Below, one piece after another: positions 1-5,309 of a stretch of DNA of 5,707 bases. The notes beneath the pieces were generated by a model. It was given only the letters and a program-made list of their open reading frames with translations, had not been told where the DNA came from and ran no database searches. Numbering within the stretch: position 1 is the stretch's first letter; every line of letters starts with the position of its first letter. This DNA comes from Bacteroidales bacterium (GTDB lineage: Bacteria > Bacteroidota > Bacteroidia > Bacteroidales > UBA4181). The stretch is taken from NCBI GenBank assembly GCA_031260845.1, contig JAISKR010000218.1, forward strand, positions 1-5,707, written 5' to 3'. The position numbers and the translations under genes were made by a program.

Positions 1-701
1 TTGCCCAACCGGCTGCCAATCATGCAATCCGGTTGCAGGCTGTGCACCAAGTGACGCATTTCCAAACTTTGCTCAAAACTGTGCGACCCCATGTCGAACC
101 ATAGTTCCGAGATGGGTCCATAGTTGGTGAGCAATTCGCGTATCTGTTTTTTATTAAATTCAAAATGTTCGGGCGTGATGATGTCCGAGTTATGGCTTGA
201 TATAGGCGACGCTTGCGGATAATGCCAGTCGATGAGCGAAAAATACAACCCGAACTTCAAACCGTGGCGGGCACAGGCGGCAGATAGTTCCCCCACTACG
301 TCATGCTTGTAGGGCGTGGCGTCCACCACATTGTAATCAGTGTGTGCCGAATGAAACATACAAAATCCGTCGTGATGTTTGGATGTGATGACAATAGAGC
401 GCATTCCGGCTTGCTTGGCTAACAGTACCACCGAATCGGGGTTCCACAAAACCGGATTGAACCGTTTGGCTACCTGTGCATAAACGTCGCTGTAAATACC
501 GGCATGAGCCTGTATCTGCTCGCTCAGCCCATACGAAATCTGTTTCCCTTTCCACACGCCGCCCAATTCGGAATAGATACCCCAATGGATAAACATGGAA
601 TACTTGTCGCCTTTCCATTGTTGCAAGGTTTCGGGTGTTGTCTGTCCCCGAAGCGGAAAAAGTATAATGCTTAAAAGCAATATGATGAATGATTTACGCA
701 T
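1..701 (-). CDS. GH29 alpha-L-fucosidase, secreted, N-terminal part (truncated by window edge)
   Basis: Glycoside hydrolase that removes alpha-linked L-fucose from glycans, probably in the periplasm or outside the cell. The 233 visible residues begin with a signal peptide (basic MRKS, then a hydrophobic stretch to about residue 17, likely cleaved near RGQ at 18-20; no lipobox Cys). GH29 landmarks follow in order: FIHWGIYS (37-44), a SEQIQ segment (60-64), TSKHHDGF (106-113), a YFSLIDWHYP block (153-162) and ELWFD (199-203), whose Asp203 aligns with the family's catalytic nucleophile. The general acid/base and C-terminal beta domain lie beyond the left edge; the family is usually 430-600 residues. 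The ATG at 699-701 is chosen because it gives the complete signal peptide; there is no Shine-Dalgarno. A -7-like box lies 24 bp upstream. The gene is downstream of, and co-oriented with, the Uma2-like gene, but a probable terminator separates them. Family call is firm; linkage specificity is not determinable. Confidence 0.95.
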   Translation of the reverse strand, partial: MRKSFIILLLSIILFPLRGQTTPETLQQWKGDKYSMFIHWGIYSELGGVWKGKQISYGLSEQIQAHAGIYSDVYAQVAKRFNPVLWNPDSVVLLAKQAGMRSIVITSKHHDGFCMFHSAHTDYNVVDATPYKHDVVGELSAACARHGLKFGLYFSLIDWHYPQASPISSHNSDIITPEHFEFNKKQIRELLTNYGPISELWFDMGSHSFEQSLEMRHLVHSLQPDCMIGSRLG

Positions 702-724
702 GGTGGATGATTTGAATCAGACAG

Positions 725-732
725 CAAAGATA
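725..732 (-). promoter_or_regulatory. Bacteroidota-type -7 element for the fucosidase gene
   Basis: The minus strand reads TATCTTTG, a full match to the TAnnTTTG -7 consensus of the Bacteroides primary sigma factor. It ends 23 bp before the fucosidase ATG, giving a predicted leader of about 15-20 nt. No TTTG or TTG is seen at the expected -33 distance, so the promoter may be weak or activator-dependent. Confidence 0.5.
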
Positions 733-781
733 GGTAAAATAATTGAGATTTGAGAATTAATTCCGCTGCCGTATGGTACAA

Positions 782-821
782 TGTATCATAACCGTTTAAC
801 TGTTGTATCACCATTGAATCA
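782..821. repeat. Phased direct repeats upstream of the fucosidase promoter
   Basis: On the plus strand, TGTATCA occurs at 782-788 and 804-810, and the one-mismatch copy TGAATCA at 815-821. The offsets are 22 and 11 bp, i.e. close to whole helical turns, so all copies face the same side of the DNA. The 11-mers TTGTATCACCA (803-813) and TTGAATCACAA (814-824) are directly adjacent and match at 9 of 11 positions. A further TTGAATCA lies at 712-719 between the -7 box and the ATG. The cluster is 50-90 bp upstream of the -7 box, where an activator could bind. No regulator is identified; chance repetition in A/T-rich DNA is possible. Confidence 0.35.
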
Positions 822-838
822 CAACATATAACTATAAC

Positions 839-860
839 AAAAAAATCTGCCCGATTTCTC
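839..860 (-). terminator. Probable rho-independent terminator after the Uma2-like gene
   Basis: On the minus strand, 21 nt after the Uma2-like stop codon, AAATC and GATTT form a 5-bp stem around the loop GGGCA (843-857). The stem can extend outward with A-U and G-U pairs (to 860), and it runs into a tract of seven T (845-839). The stem is short and A/U-rich, so the call is moderate. It would separate the Uma2-like transcript from the fucosidase gene. Confidence 0.45.
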
Positions 861-881
861 GAACTCACGAATACCTAATTA

Positions 882-1469
882 TTAAACCGCAAATAAATCC
901 TGCGTATCTATTTCCAAACCGGGCAGGCTTTGTACCGGTATTTTCACGTTGCCGGTATATAACGTGCCTTCGCTGTATTTGCCGTCATCTTGCAGTAGAA
1001 AAACCGTCACATCCTTGTCTTTGGGGGCTATTGTCCAATATTCCTTTACGCCTGACGCTTCGTAGAGATTGAATTTGTCGTGCAGGTCGTATTTGCGGGT
1101 AGATGGCGAGAGCACTTCCACCACCATATCGGGTGCGCCGATACATCCGGCTTCGTCCAACTTCGACGGGTCGCACACCACAATAATGTCGGGCTGCACC
1201 ACGGAATAAATCTTGTTGTTCGCCTTTTCACCGTTTCTGGGCAAGCGTACATCAAACGGGGCGGTGAACACCTTGCACGAACCATGGTTGCGATTGATGT
1301 GATTATACGCAGCGTTAAAAACTCGCCCTACCACTACCGCGTGCGACATGGTTGCCGCAGGCGACATCATTTTGATGAACCCGTTGATGAGTTCGCGGCG
1401 TTTGTCGTCCCACCATGTCAGGTAGTCCGCATAAGTATATTGCCGGTTCATGTCTAAAACCAATTCCAT
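882..1469 (-). CDS. Uma2 family (DUF820) PD-(D/E)XK nuclease-like protein
   Basis: A 195-residue protein with the full length and layout of the Uma2/DUF820 family, which has a restriction-endonuclease-like fold and is annotated as a putative endonuclease; no clear biological role is known. Visible family features are YTYADYL (11-17), RRELINGFIKMMSPA (24-38, with conserved Glu26), VVQPDIIVV (90-98, Asp94), APDMVVEVLSPSTR (112-125, Glu118), YDLHDKFNLYEASGVKEYW (127-145) and a C-terminal LPGLEIDTQDLF. Asp94 and Glu118 are the likely metal ligands; the lysine is probably Lys126 or Lys132, since none sits two residues after Glu118. The key residues are present, so it looks intact. The first ATG is preferred to Met7 because a G-rich Shine-Dalgarno-like run precedes it. 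It has its own good promoter and appears monocistronic. Uma2 genes are plentiful in cyanobacteria and scattered elsewhere, so horizontal spread is possible. Confidence 0.92.
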   Translation of the reverse strand: MELVLDMNRQYTYADYLTWWDDKRRELINGFIKMMSPAATMSHAVVVGRVFNAAYNHINRNHGSCKVFTAPFDVRLPRNGEKANNKIYSVVQPDIIVVCDPSKLDEAGCIGAPDMVVEVLSPSTRKYDLHDKFNLYEASGVKEYWTIAPKDKDVTVFLLQDDGKYSEGTLYTGNVKIPVQSLPGLEIDTQDLFAV

Positions 1470-1473
1470 AAAT

Positions 1474-1480
1474 CCCCCTT
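1474..1480 (-). promoter_or_regulatory. Shine-Dalgarno-like site that decides the Uma2-like start
   Basis: The minus strand reads AAGGGGG, then 4 nt (ATTT), then ATG. This is the only clear purine-rich, G-containing ribosome-site candidate seen in front of a gene in this window. It favours Met1 over the in-frame Met7, which has no such sequence before it. The spacing is short. Confidence 0.45.
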
Positions 1481-1490
1481 TTTTACTTTA

Positions 1491-1521
1491 CAAAAGTAAT
1501 ATCTTTTTTATTAAAAAACAA
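1491..1521 (-). promoter_or_regulatory. Bacteroidota-type promoter for the Uma2-like gene
   Basis: The minus strand has TTG (complement of 1519-1521), a 20-bp A/T-rich spacer, then TACTTTTG (complement of 1491-1498). Both match the Bacteroides -33/-7 consensus with the usual spacing. Predicted transcription start is near 1484, giving a leader of about 15 nt. The -33 part lies at the 3' edge of the hairpin that ends the upstream gene. Confidence 0.65.
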
Positions 1522-1540
1522 GAATTTTGCTGAAAATTCC
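1512..1540 (-). terminator. Probable rho-independent terminator of the DoxX/MauE-like gene
   Basis: Immediately after the TGA stop (1541-1543), the minus strand has a perfect 7-bp inverted repeat, GAATTTT / AAAATTC (1539-1533 and 1528-1522), with loop CAGC, extendable by one G-U pair. It is followed by a T-rich tract, TTGTTTTTT. The stem contains only one G-C pair, so it is thermodynamically weak, but the position and T-tract are right. Confidence 0.55.
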
Positions 1541-2770
1541 TCATTTTTTTCGATAATCGAAAAAAGCGAAGGCAGCCAGCGCGAACAGCGACAGCAACAA
1601 GTACAGCAGTCGGCTGTCGGACACGTTTGCTCGGTGTTGCAACGCGCAACTGAGCAGGTTGGGCGTCAATTCTTTGGCATTGGGCATATCGTAAAAATGC
1701 CATTTGTCTATGACGGTTCCCTTTTCGAGAAGGACTAAGCCGGGGTTGGCGCGAATGATGGTTTTGAGCGCGATTCCGTCGGTGAGGCAAAAATCGTAAG
1801 ACAGCCCCAACGCCGTTTTTATTTCGTCTATCTCGTCTTGCAAGGAAGAGGTGAGGCAATAGAAGCCGTAACCGTTGTCGCGACAGAATTGCGCAAGTGT
1901 ATCCGCTTGTTTTAGCGCTTGTTGATTGGCTTCGTCTAAACGATATGCCACTAAAAGGAAAGTATATCCTTCGTTGGACAACACTGCGTCGGTGATGTCC
2001 TCGCCGGTAGCGGCTGTTACTAACGAGAAATCGTGAATCGGCGGTTCGTAGCCCTTTTTCACCAACACAGATTTGGTGTCCTTCCACACCCATGTAGGGT
2101 CGTTCCACGGATAGTCATGTTGTTCCGGAAACTCTTTCACTACGCCGTCTTTTTCGTAAAACAGCGTTGTTACAAACTCGTCGGCGGGCATTCCTTCCGG
2201 CACTATCATTCCTTGTGCTATGTCGGAACCGATGCTGTACGGGCGAAAGTCAAACAGCGGAAGGTGGCGGTATCCATGAATGGAAATGCCGACAACCGCT
2301 ACAGCAAAGGCGGCTATGCAAATCCACTCTGTGAGTGGCGAATATACCGGTGCGAATTTCTTCCGGCGTACAAAAACCAGCACCGCCAGCGCCATCAACA
2401 CGATATTTTTAAAGAACGTCTGCCAGTTGGTCAATATCAGTGCATCGCCAAAGCATCCGCAGTCCGTCACGGGATTGGTCATCGCAATGATGAAGGTGAG
2501 GGGAGTGTAGAACGCCATGAACAGCAACACTGCCCATGCAGCGGTGTTTGTTCGTAAACGAAATAACAAGGCAATCCCTATAAGCGTTTCGGCGGCATTC
2601 TGCAACAGAGCAAGCGTGAATGCCAGCGGTGAAAGAAAGGTCAGGTGAAAAGCCGTGAAATAGTCCACAAACTTATAAGTAGAGCCTAACGGGTCAACGC
2701 CTTTCACGAAGCCCGAAAAAATAAATACTGCGCCCAACAGGATTCGCGCTATATCAACTAAAATTTTCAT
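1541..2770 (-). CDS. DoxX/MauE-type membrane protein with C-terminal thioredoxin-like domain (BT_3928-type)
   Basis: A 409-residue inner-membrane protein. Residues 1-135 form a four-helix DoxX/MauE-like module (hydrophobic stretches near 5-21, 47-71, 76-97 and 121-135). It carries TDCGCFGD at 102-109, whose Cys104/Cys106 pair is the hallmark of MauE-like redox membrane proteins. A fifth helix spans about 149-165. Residues 170-380 appear to be extracytoplasmic and include a thioredoxin/TlpA-like region from about 245 (FLLVAY at 271-276, NPGLVLLEKGTVIDKW at 342-357). The final helix is about 388-404, followed by a basic DYRKK tail. No CXXC is found after FLLVAY, where thioredoxins have it; remaining cysteines are single (296, 305, 328, 375). 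The family is widespread in Bacteroidota without an assigned reaction; moving electrons or thiols across the membrane is an inference. Its start is divergent from aroC, 108 bp apart. Confidence 0.88.
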   Translation of the reverse strand: MKILVDIARILLGAVFIFSGFVKGVDPLGSTYKFVDYFTAFHLTFLSPLAFTLALLQNAAETLIGIALLFRLRTNTAAWAVLLFMAFYTPLTFIIAMTNPVTDCGCFGDALILTNWQTFFKNIVLMALAVLVFVRRKKFAPVYSPLTEWICIAAFAVAVVGISIHGYRHLPLFDFRPYSIGSDIAQGMIVPEGMPADEFVTTLFYEKDGVVKEFPEQHDYPWNDPTWVWKDTKSVLVKKGYEPPIHDFSLVTAATGEDITDAVLSNEGYTFLLVAYRLDEANQQALKQADTLAQFCRDNGYGFYCLTSSLQDEIDEIKTALGLSYDFCLTDGIALKTIIRANPGLVLLEKGTVIDKWHFYDMPNAKELTPNLLSCALQHRANVSDSRLLYLLLSLFALAAFAFFDYRKK

Positions 2771-2791
2771 TTCAAGTCAGATTTCAGGCTT

Positions 2792-2823
2792 CAAAGATAA
2801 TAAAAATTTACGAAACCGGAAAA
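2792..2823 (-). promoter_or_regulatory. Bacteroidota-type promoter for the DoxX/MauE-like gene
   Basis: The minus strand reads TATCTTTG (complement of 2792-2799), an exact TAnnTTTG match, 21 bp before the ATG. About 19 bp further upstream is a TTTTC sequence that only partly matches the -33 consensus. The -7 box is the stronger part of the call. Confidence 0.5.
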
Positions 2824-2841
2824 TATTCGGTAATTTATTTT

Positions 2842-2849
2842 TACTTTTG
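2842..2849 (+). promoter_or_regulatory. Bacteroidota-type -7 element for aroC
   Basis: TACTTTTG matches TAnnTTTG and is identical to the -7 box of the Uma2-like gene. It ends 29 bp before the aroC TTG codon, predicting a leader of roughly 20-25 nt without a Shine-Dalgarno. No TTG is found at the -33 distance. It points away from the promoter of the DoxX/MauE-like gene, and the two -7 boxes are about 42 bp apart. Confidence 0.5.
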
Positions 2850-2878
2850 TGCGTTGAAATTTCGTAATAGATAATTGC

Positions 2879-3850
2879 TTGAACAGTTTTGGAAGAATTT
2901 TTCGCGTAAGCATATTTGGCGAGTCGCATGGTTGCTGCGCAGGGGTTTGTATAGACGGCTGTCCCCCGGGTATTCCCTTATCCGAGAGCGACTTTGAGTA
3001 TGATATGAGCCGGCGGCGTAGTGGCGCCCAAGGGACAACGCCACGCAAGGAACCTGATATTACCCGCATTATGAGCGGTGTTTTCAATGGTTTTACCACC
3101 GGAAGCCCTATTTTGTTGATGGTGGAGAATACCAACACCCGCTCGCAGGATTATTCGCTGTTTTGCGACGTACCGCGCCCCGGTCATGCCGATTTTGTTG
3201 CCGGAAAGAAATACAAAGGATTTGCCGACTATCGTGGAGGCGGGCATTTTTCCGGACGACTTACTGCGGGCATAGTGATGGCGGGCGTTGTTGCCAAAAA
3301 AGTCATCGCACCTGTTGCCATCGGTAGCCGGATTCTCGAAATAGGCGGAACGACGGACTGGCAGGCAGTTATTGAACAATGCGTGGCTGAACACGATTCT
3401 GTGGGCGGCATTGTGGAATGTACGGTGAATGGAATACCGATAGGATGGGGCGAGCCGTTCTTCGACAGCGTTGAATCGGTCATATCTCATGCGGTTTTTT
3501 CCGTGCCTGCCGTCAAAGGCATTGAGTTTGGAGCAGGATTTGCCGCTGCACGTATGCGCGGCAGCGAGCACAACGATGTATTTACCGGAAAAGACGGCGC
3601 TACCGTCACCAATCATGCGGGAGGCGTCAACGGCGGAATCACCAACGGCAATCCCATTGTGTTCAGAGTAGCCGTAAAACCGACCTCTTCTGTTGCCCGT
3701 TCACAACAGACAGCCAACATTCGCACCGGCGAAACGGTGTGTCTGGAAACGCCCGGACGCCACGATGCCTGCATTACGCTGCGTGTGCCGCCTGTGCTGG
3801 AAGCCGTCGCTGCCATTGCGCTGGCTGATCTTAAAATAATTGAAAATTGA
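2879..3850 (+). CDS. aroC: Chorismate synthase, compact form
   Basis: Cytoplasmic enzyme of the last shikimate-pathway step, converting 5-enolpyruvylshikimate-3-phosphate to chorismate with reduced FMN. Family landmarks in order: FGRIFRVSIFGESHG (4-18, with catalytic His17), RRR (46-48), TTPRKEPD (53-60), RPGHAD (100-105, with His103), DYRGGGHFSGRLT (117-129), DSVGG (173-177), GEPFFD (191-196), VKGIEFGAGF (212-221), TNHAGGVNGGITNG (244-257) and GRHDACITLRVPPVLEA (293-309). At 323 residues it is shorter than the usual 350-390: the loop between IGG (155-157) and DSVGG is only about 15 residues and lacks the VRCPD-type segment. RGGGHFSGRLT replaces the more common RGGGRSSARET, a variant I recall from some anaerobe AroC proteins. 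The start is TTG: an in-frame stop lies at 2855-2857, no ATG comes between, and the next in-frame ATG (codon 43) would remove the GESHG motif. The dehydrogenase gene follows after 45 bp with no visible promoter, so co-transcription is possible. Confidence 0.95.
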   Translation: MNSFGRIFRVSIFGESHGCCAGVCIDGCPPGIPLSESDFEYDMSRRRSGAQGTTPRKEPDITRIMSGVFNGFTTGSPILLMVENTNTRSQDYSLFCDVPRPGHADFVAGKKYKGFADYRGGGHFSGRLTAGIVMAGVVAKKVIAPVAIGSRILEIGGTTDWQAVIEQCVAEHDSVGGIVECTVNGIPIGWGEPFFDSVESVISHAVFSVPAVKGIEFGAGFAAARMRGSEHNDVFTGKDGATVTNHAGGVNGGITNGNPIVFRVAVKPTSSVARSQQTANIRTGETVCLETPGRHDACITLRVPPVLEAVAAIALADLKIIEN

Positions 3851-3895
3851 CAATTAAAAAGTACAAAAACATAAATAAAAAGATAGATTAAAAAT

Positions 3896-5161
3896 ATGAA
3901 AACCAAAGCAGTACGATTGTATGGGAAGAATGACCTTCGATTGGAAGAGTTTGAATTGCCCGGCATCAGGGAAGATGAAATATTAGCCAAAGTAGTTTCC
4001 GACAGCATCTGTATGTCGAGTTATAAAGCCGCGCAGCAGGGAGCCGACCACAAGCGTGTACCGAACGATGCGGCAACAAATCCGATCATTATAGGGCATG
4101 AATTTTGTGGTGAAATCATTGAAGTAGGAAAAAAATGGCAGAGTCAATTTCGTGCAGGCATGAAATTTTCTATCCAACCCGCGTTGAATTACAAAGGAAG
4201 CCTCGACGCACCGGGGTATTCATACCGCTACATTGGCGGCGACGCCACGTATATCGTCATTCCCAACGAGGTGATGGAAATGAATTGCCTGTTGGAATAC
4301 ACCGGCGATGCCTTTTTTCTGGGTTCGCTTGCCGAACCGATGTCGTGTGTGATTGGCGCGTTTCATGCCAGTTATCACACCCGCAACGGCGTGTATATAC
4401 ACGAAATGGGCATCAAAGAAGGCGGAAATATGGCTATTCTGGCGGGCGTTGGTCCGATGGGACTGGCTGCCATCAATTATATCATCCACAGTCCGCGCAA
4501 ACCCGGCTTGATTGTAGTGACCGATATTGACGATGCCCGTCTGCAAAGGGCTGCTTCGTTATATACAGTAGATGAAGCGGCGAAAAACGGGATAAAATTG
4601 ATTTACCTTAACACGAAAGACACGCCCGATGCGGAAAATCATCTGAAAGGGCTGACAGGAGGCAAAGGTTTTGACGATGTTCTGGTGTTTGCACCTGTGA
4701 AACCGGTGGTAGAGATGGCTGACCGGCTCTTGGGCTTAGACGGTTGCCTCAATTTCTTTGCCGGTCCATCCGACACCGGGTTTAAGGCTGAACTGAACTT
4801 TTACAATGTGCATTACGCTTTCACGCACATTGTGGGCACCAGCGGCGGCAATACCGACGATATGATTGAAGCGTTGAAAATGATGTCGGCAGGGACAGTG
4901 AATCCGGCAGCCATGATAACGCACATTGGCGGATTGAATGCTGTGATTGAAACCACCAAAAATCTGCCACATATCCCCGGCGGTAAAAAGTTGATTTACA
5001 CGCATATCAATCTTGATTTGTTGGCTCTCAACGAATTGGAACAGAAAAGCAAGGAAAATCCGCTATTTGCGGGGCTGTCCAAGATAGTGACCGCCAACGA
5101 CGGGATATGGTCGGCAGAAGCGGAGCGTTATCTGTTGACTAACGCACCAAAGATTGGGTAA
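3896..5161 (+). CDS. Zinc-dependent medium-chain dehydrogenase, L-sorbose-1-phosphate reductase (SorE) type
   Basis: A 421-residue cytoplasmic oxidoreductase of the medium-chain dehydrogenase superfamily. The N-terminal catalytic domain has Cys39 (DSICMSS), GHEFCGEI (67-74, with His68/Glu69) and Glu147 (LAEPMSC) as probable zinc ligands. The cysteine-rich structural-zinc loop of classic alcohol dehydrogenases is absent. The Rossmann domain has GVGPMG (184-189) and VVTDIDD (207-213); Asp210 at the end of the second strand suggests NAD(H) rather than NADP(H). Residues such as DHKRVPNDAATNPIIIGHEF (51-70) and YSYRYIGGDATY (108-119) fit the family annotated as L-sorbose-1-phosphate reductase, which reduces L-sorbose 1-phosphate to D-glucitol 6-phosphate in enterobacteria. 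That assignment is by family; with no sugar kinase, PTS or sorbose genes in view, the real substrate may be another polyol, ketose phosphate or sugar acid. The ATG has an A-rich leader without Shine-Dalgarno. A DHDPS-family aldolase gene lies 148 bp downstream, suggesting a shared pathway. Confidence 0.85.
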   Translation: MKTKAVRLYGKNDLRLEEFELPGIREDEILAKVVSDSICMSSYKAAQQGADHKRVPNDAATNPIIIGHEFCGEIIEVGKKWQSQFRAGMKFSIQPALNYKGSLDAPGYSYRYIGGDATYIVIPNEVMEMNCLLEYTGDAFFLGSLAEPMSCVIGAFHASYHTRNGVYIHEMGIKEGGNMAILAGVGPMGLAAINYIIHSPRKPGLIVVTDIDDARLQRAASLYTVDEAAKNGIKLIYLNTKDTPDAENHLKGLTGGKGFDDVLVFAPVKPVVEMADRLLGLDGCLNFFAGPSDTGFKAELNFYNVHYAFTHIVGTSGGNTDDMIEALKMMSAGTVNPAAMITHIGGLNAVIETTKNLPHIPGGKKLIYTHINLDLLALNELEQKSKENPLFAGLSKIVTANDGIWSAEAERYLLTNAPKIG

Positions 5162-5195
5162 ACGCAAAGAAAAGTTCTTTTTTAACACACTACAA

Positions 5196-5227
5196 TTTGG
5201 ATACGTACAAATAAATTCAGACTTTTG
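5196..5227 (+). promoter_or_regulatory. Bacteroidota-type promoter for the aldolase gene
   Basis: TTTG (5196-5199), a 20-bp spacer, then GACTTTTG (5220-5227). The spacing is canonical and the second element differs from TAnnTTTG at one base (GA for TA); two other genes in the window use TACTTTTG. The predicted start, near 5233-5236, falls at the centre of the 24-bp palindrome. It implies a leader of about 75 nt and transcription of the aldolase gene at least partly independent of the dehydrogenase. Confidence 0.5.
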
Positions 5228-5246
5228 CAAAAACGTTTTTGCAAAA
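5223..5246. promoter_or_regulatory. Perfect 24-bp palindrome, candidate repressor operator
   Basis: Two copies of the 10-bp palindrome TTTTGCAAAA flank ACGT, and the whole 24 bp equals its own reverse complement. The inner core GCAAAAACGTTTTTGC has the central CG and flanking A/T half-sites typical of LacI-family operators (compare GCAAACGTTTGC-type PurR sites). It overlaps the -7 element and predicted start of the aldolase promoter, the usual place for a repressor. Read as RNA it could also form a 10-bp, mostly A-U hairpin, but no T-tract follows. The repressor gene is not in the window. Confidence 0.55.
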
Positions 5247-5309
5247 AGAACAAAGACGAAAATTCGGATATTTATTATTAAAAATAAAAATTTTATCAAA
5301 AAAAAGTAT

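Noticed and set aside
337..618. Minus-strand open frame of 93 codons
   Set aside because: It lies inside the fucosidase gene in another frame; the fucosidase frame has clear GH29 motifs and this one has none.
671..868. Minus-strand open frame of 65 codons over the fucosidase upstream region
   Set aside because: It overlaps the promoter, the phased repeats and the fucosidase start, has no recognisable features and no ribosome site; composition looks like random A/T-rich DNA.
1488..2108. Minus-strand open frame of 206 codons
   Set aside because: Shadow of the DoxX/MauE-like gene: arginine-rich, low-complexity translation with no domain, and it runs through the terminator and the next promoter.
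2033..2557. Plus-strand open frame of 174 codons
   Set aside because: Antisense shadow of the DoxX/MauE-like gene, no motif, no promoter or ribosome site.
2978..3616. Minus-strand open frame of 212 codons
   Set aside because: Antisense to aroC, whose motifs are unmistakable; the antisense translation has no family features.
3838..3857. AATTG-type short repeats at the aroC end as a repeat family or terminator
   Set aside because: Too short and A/T-rich to be distinguished from chance in one window, and there is no stable stem followed by a T-tract.
5166..5183. AAAGAA / TTCTTT hairpin with T-run after the dehydrogenase gene, possible terminator
   Set aside because: Six pairs with a 3-nt loop and a single G-C pair are too weak to call; likely just A/T-rich sequence.
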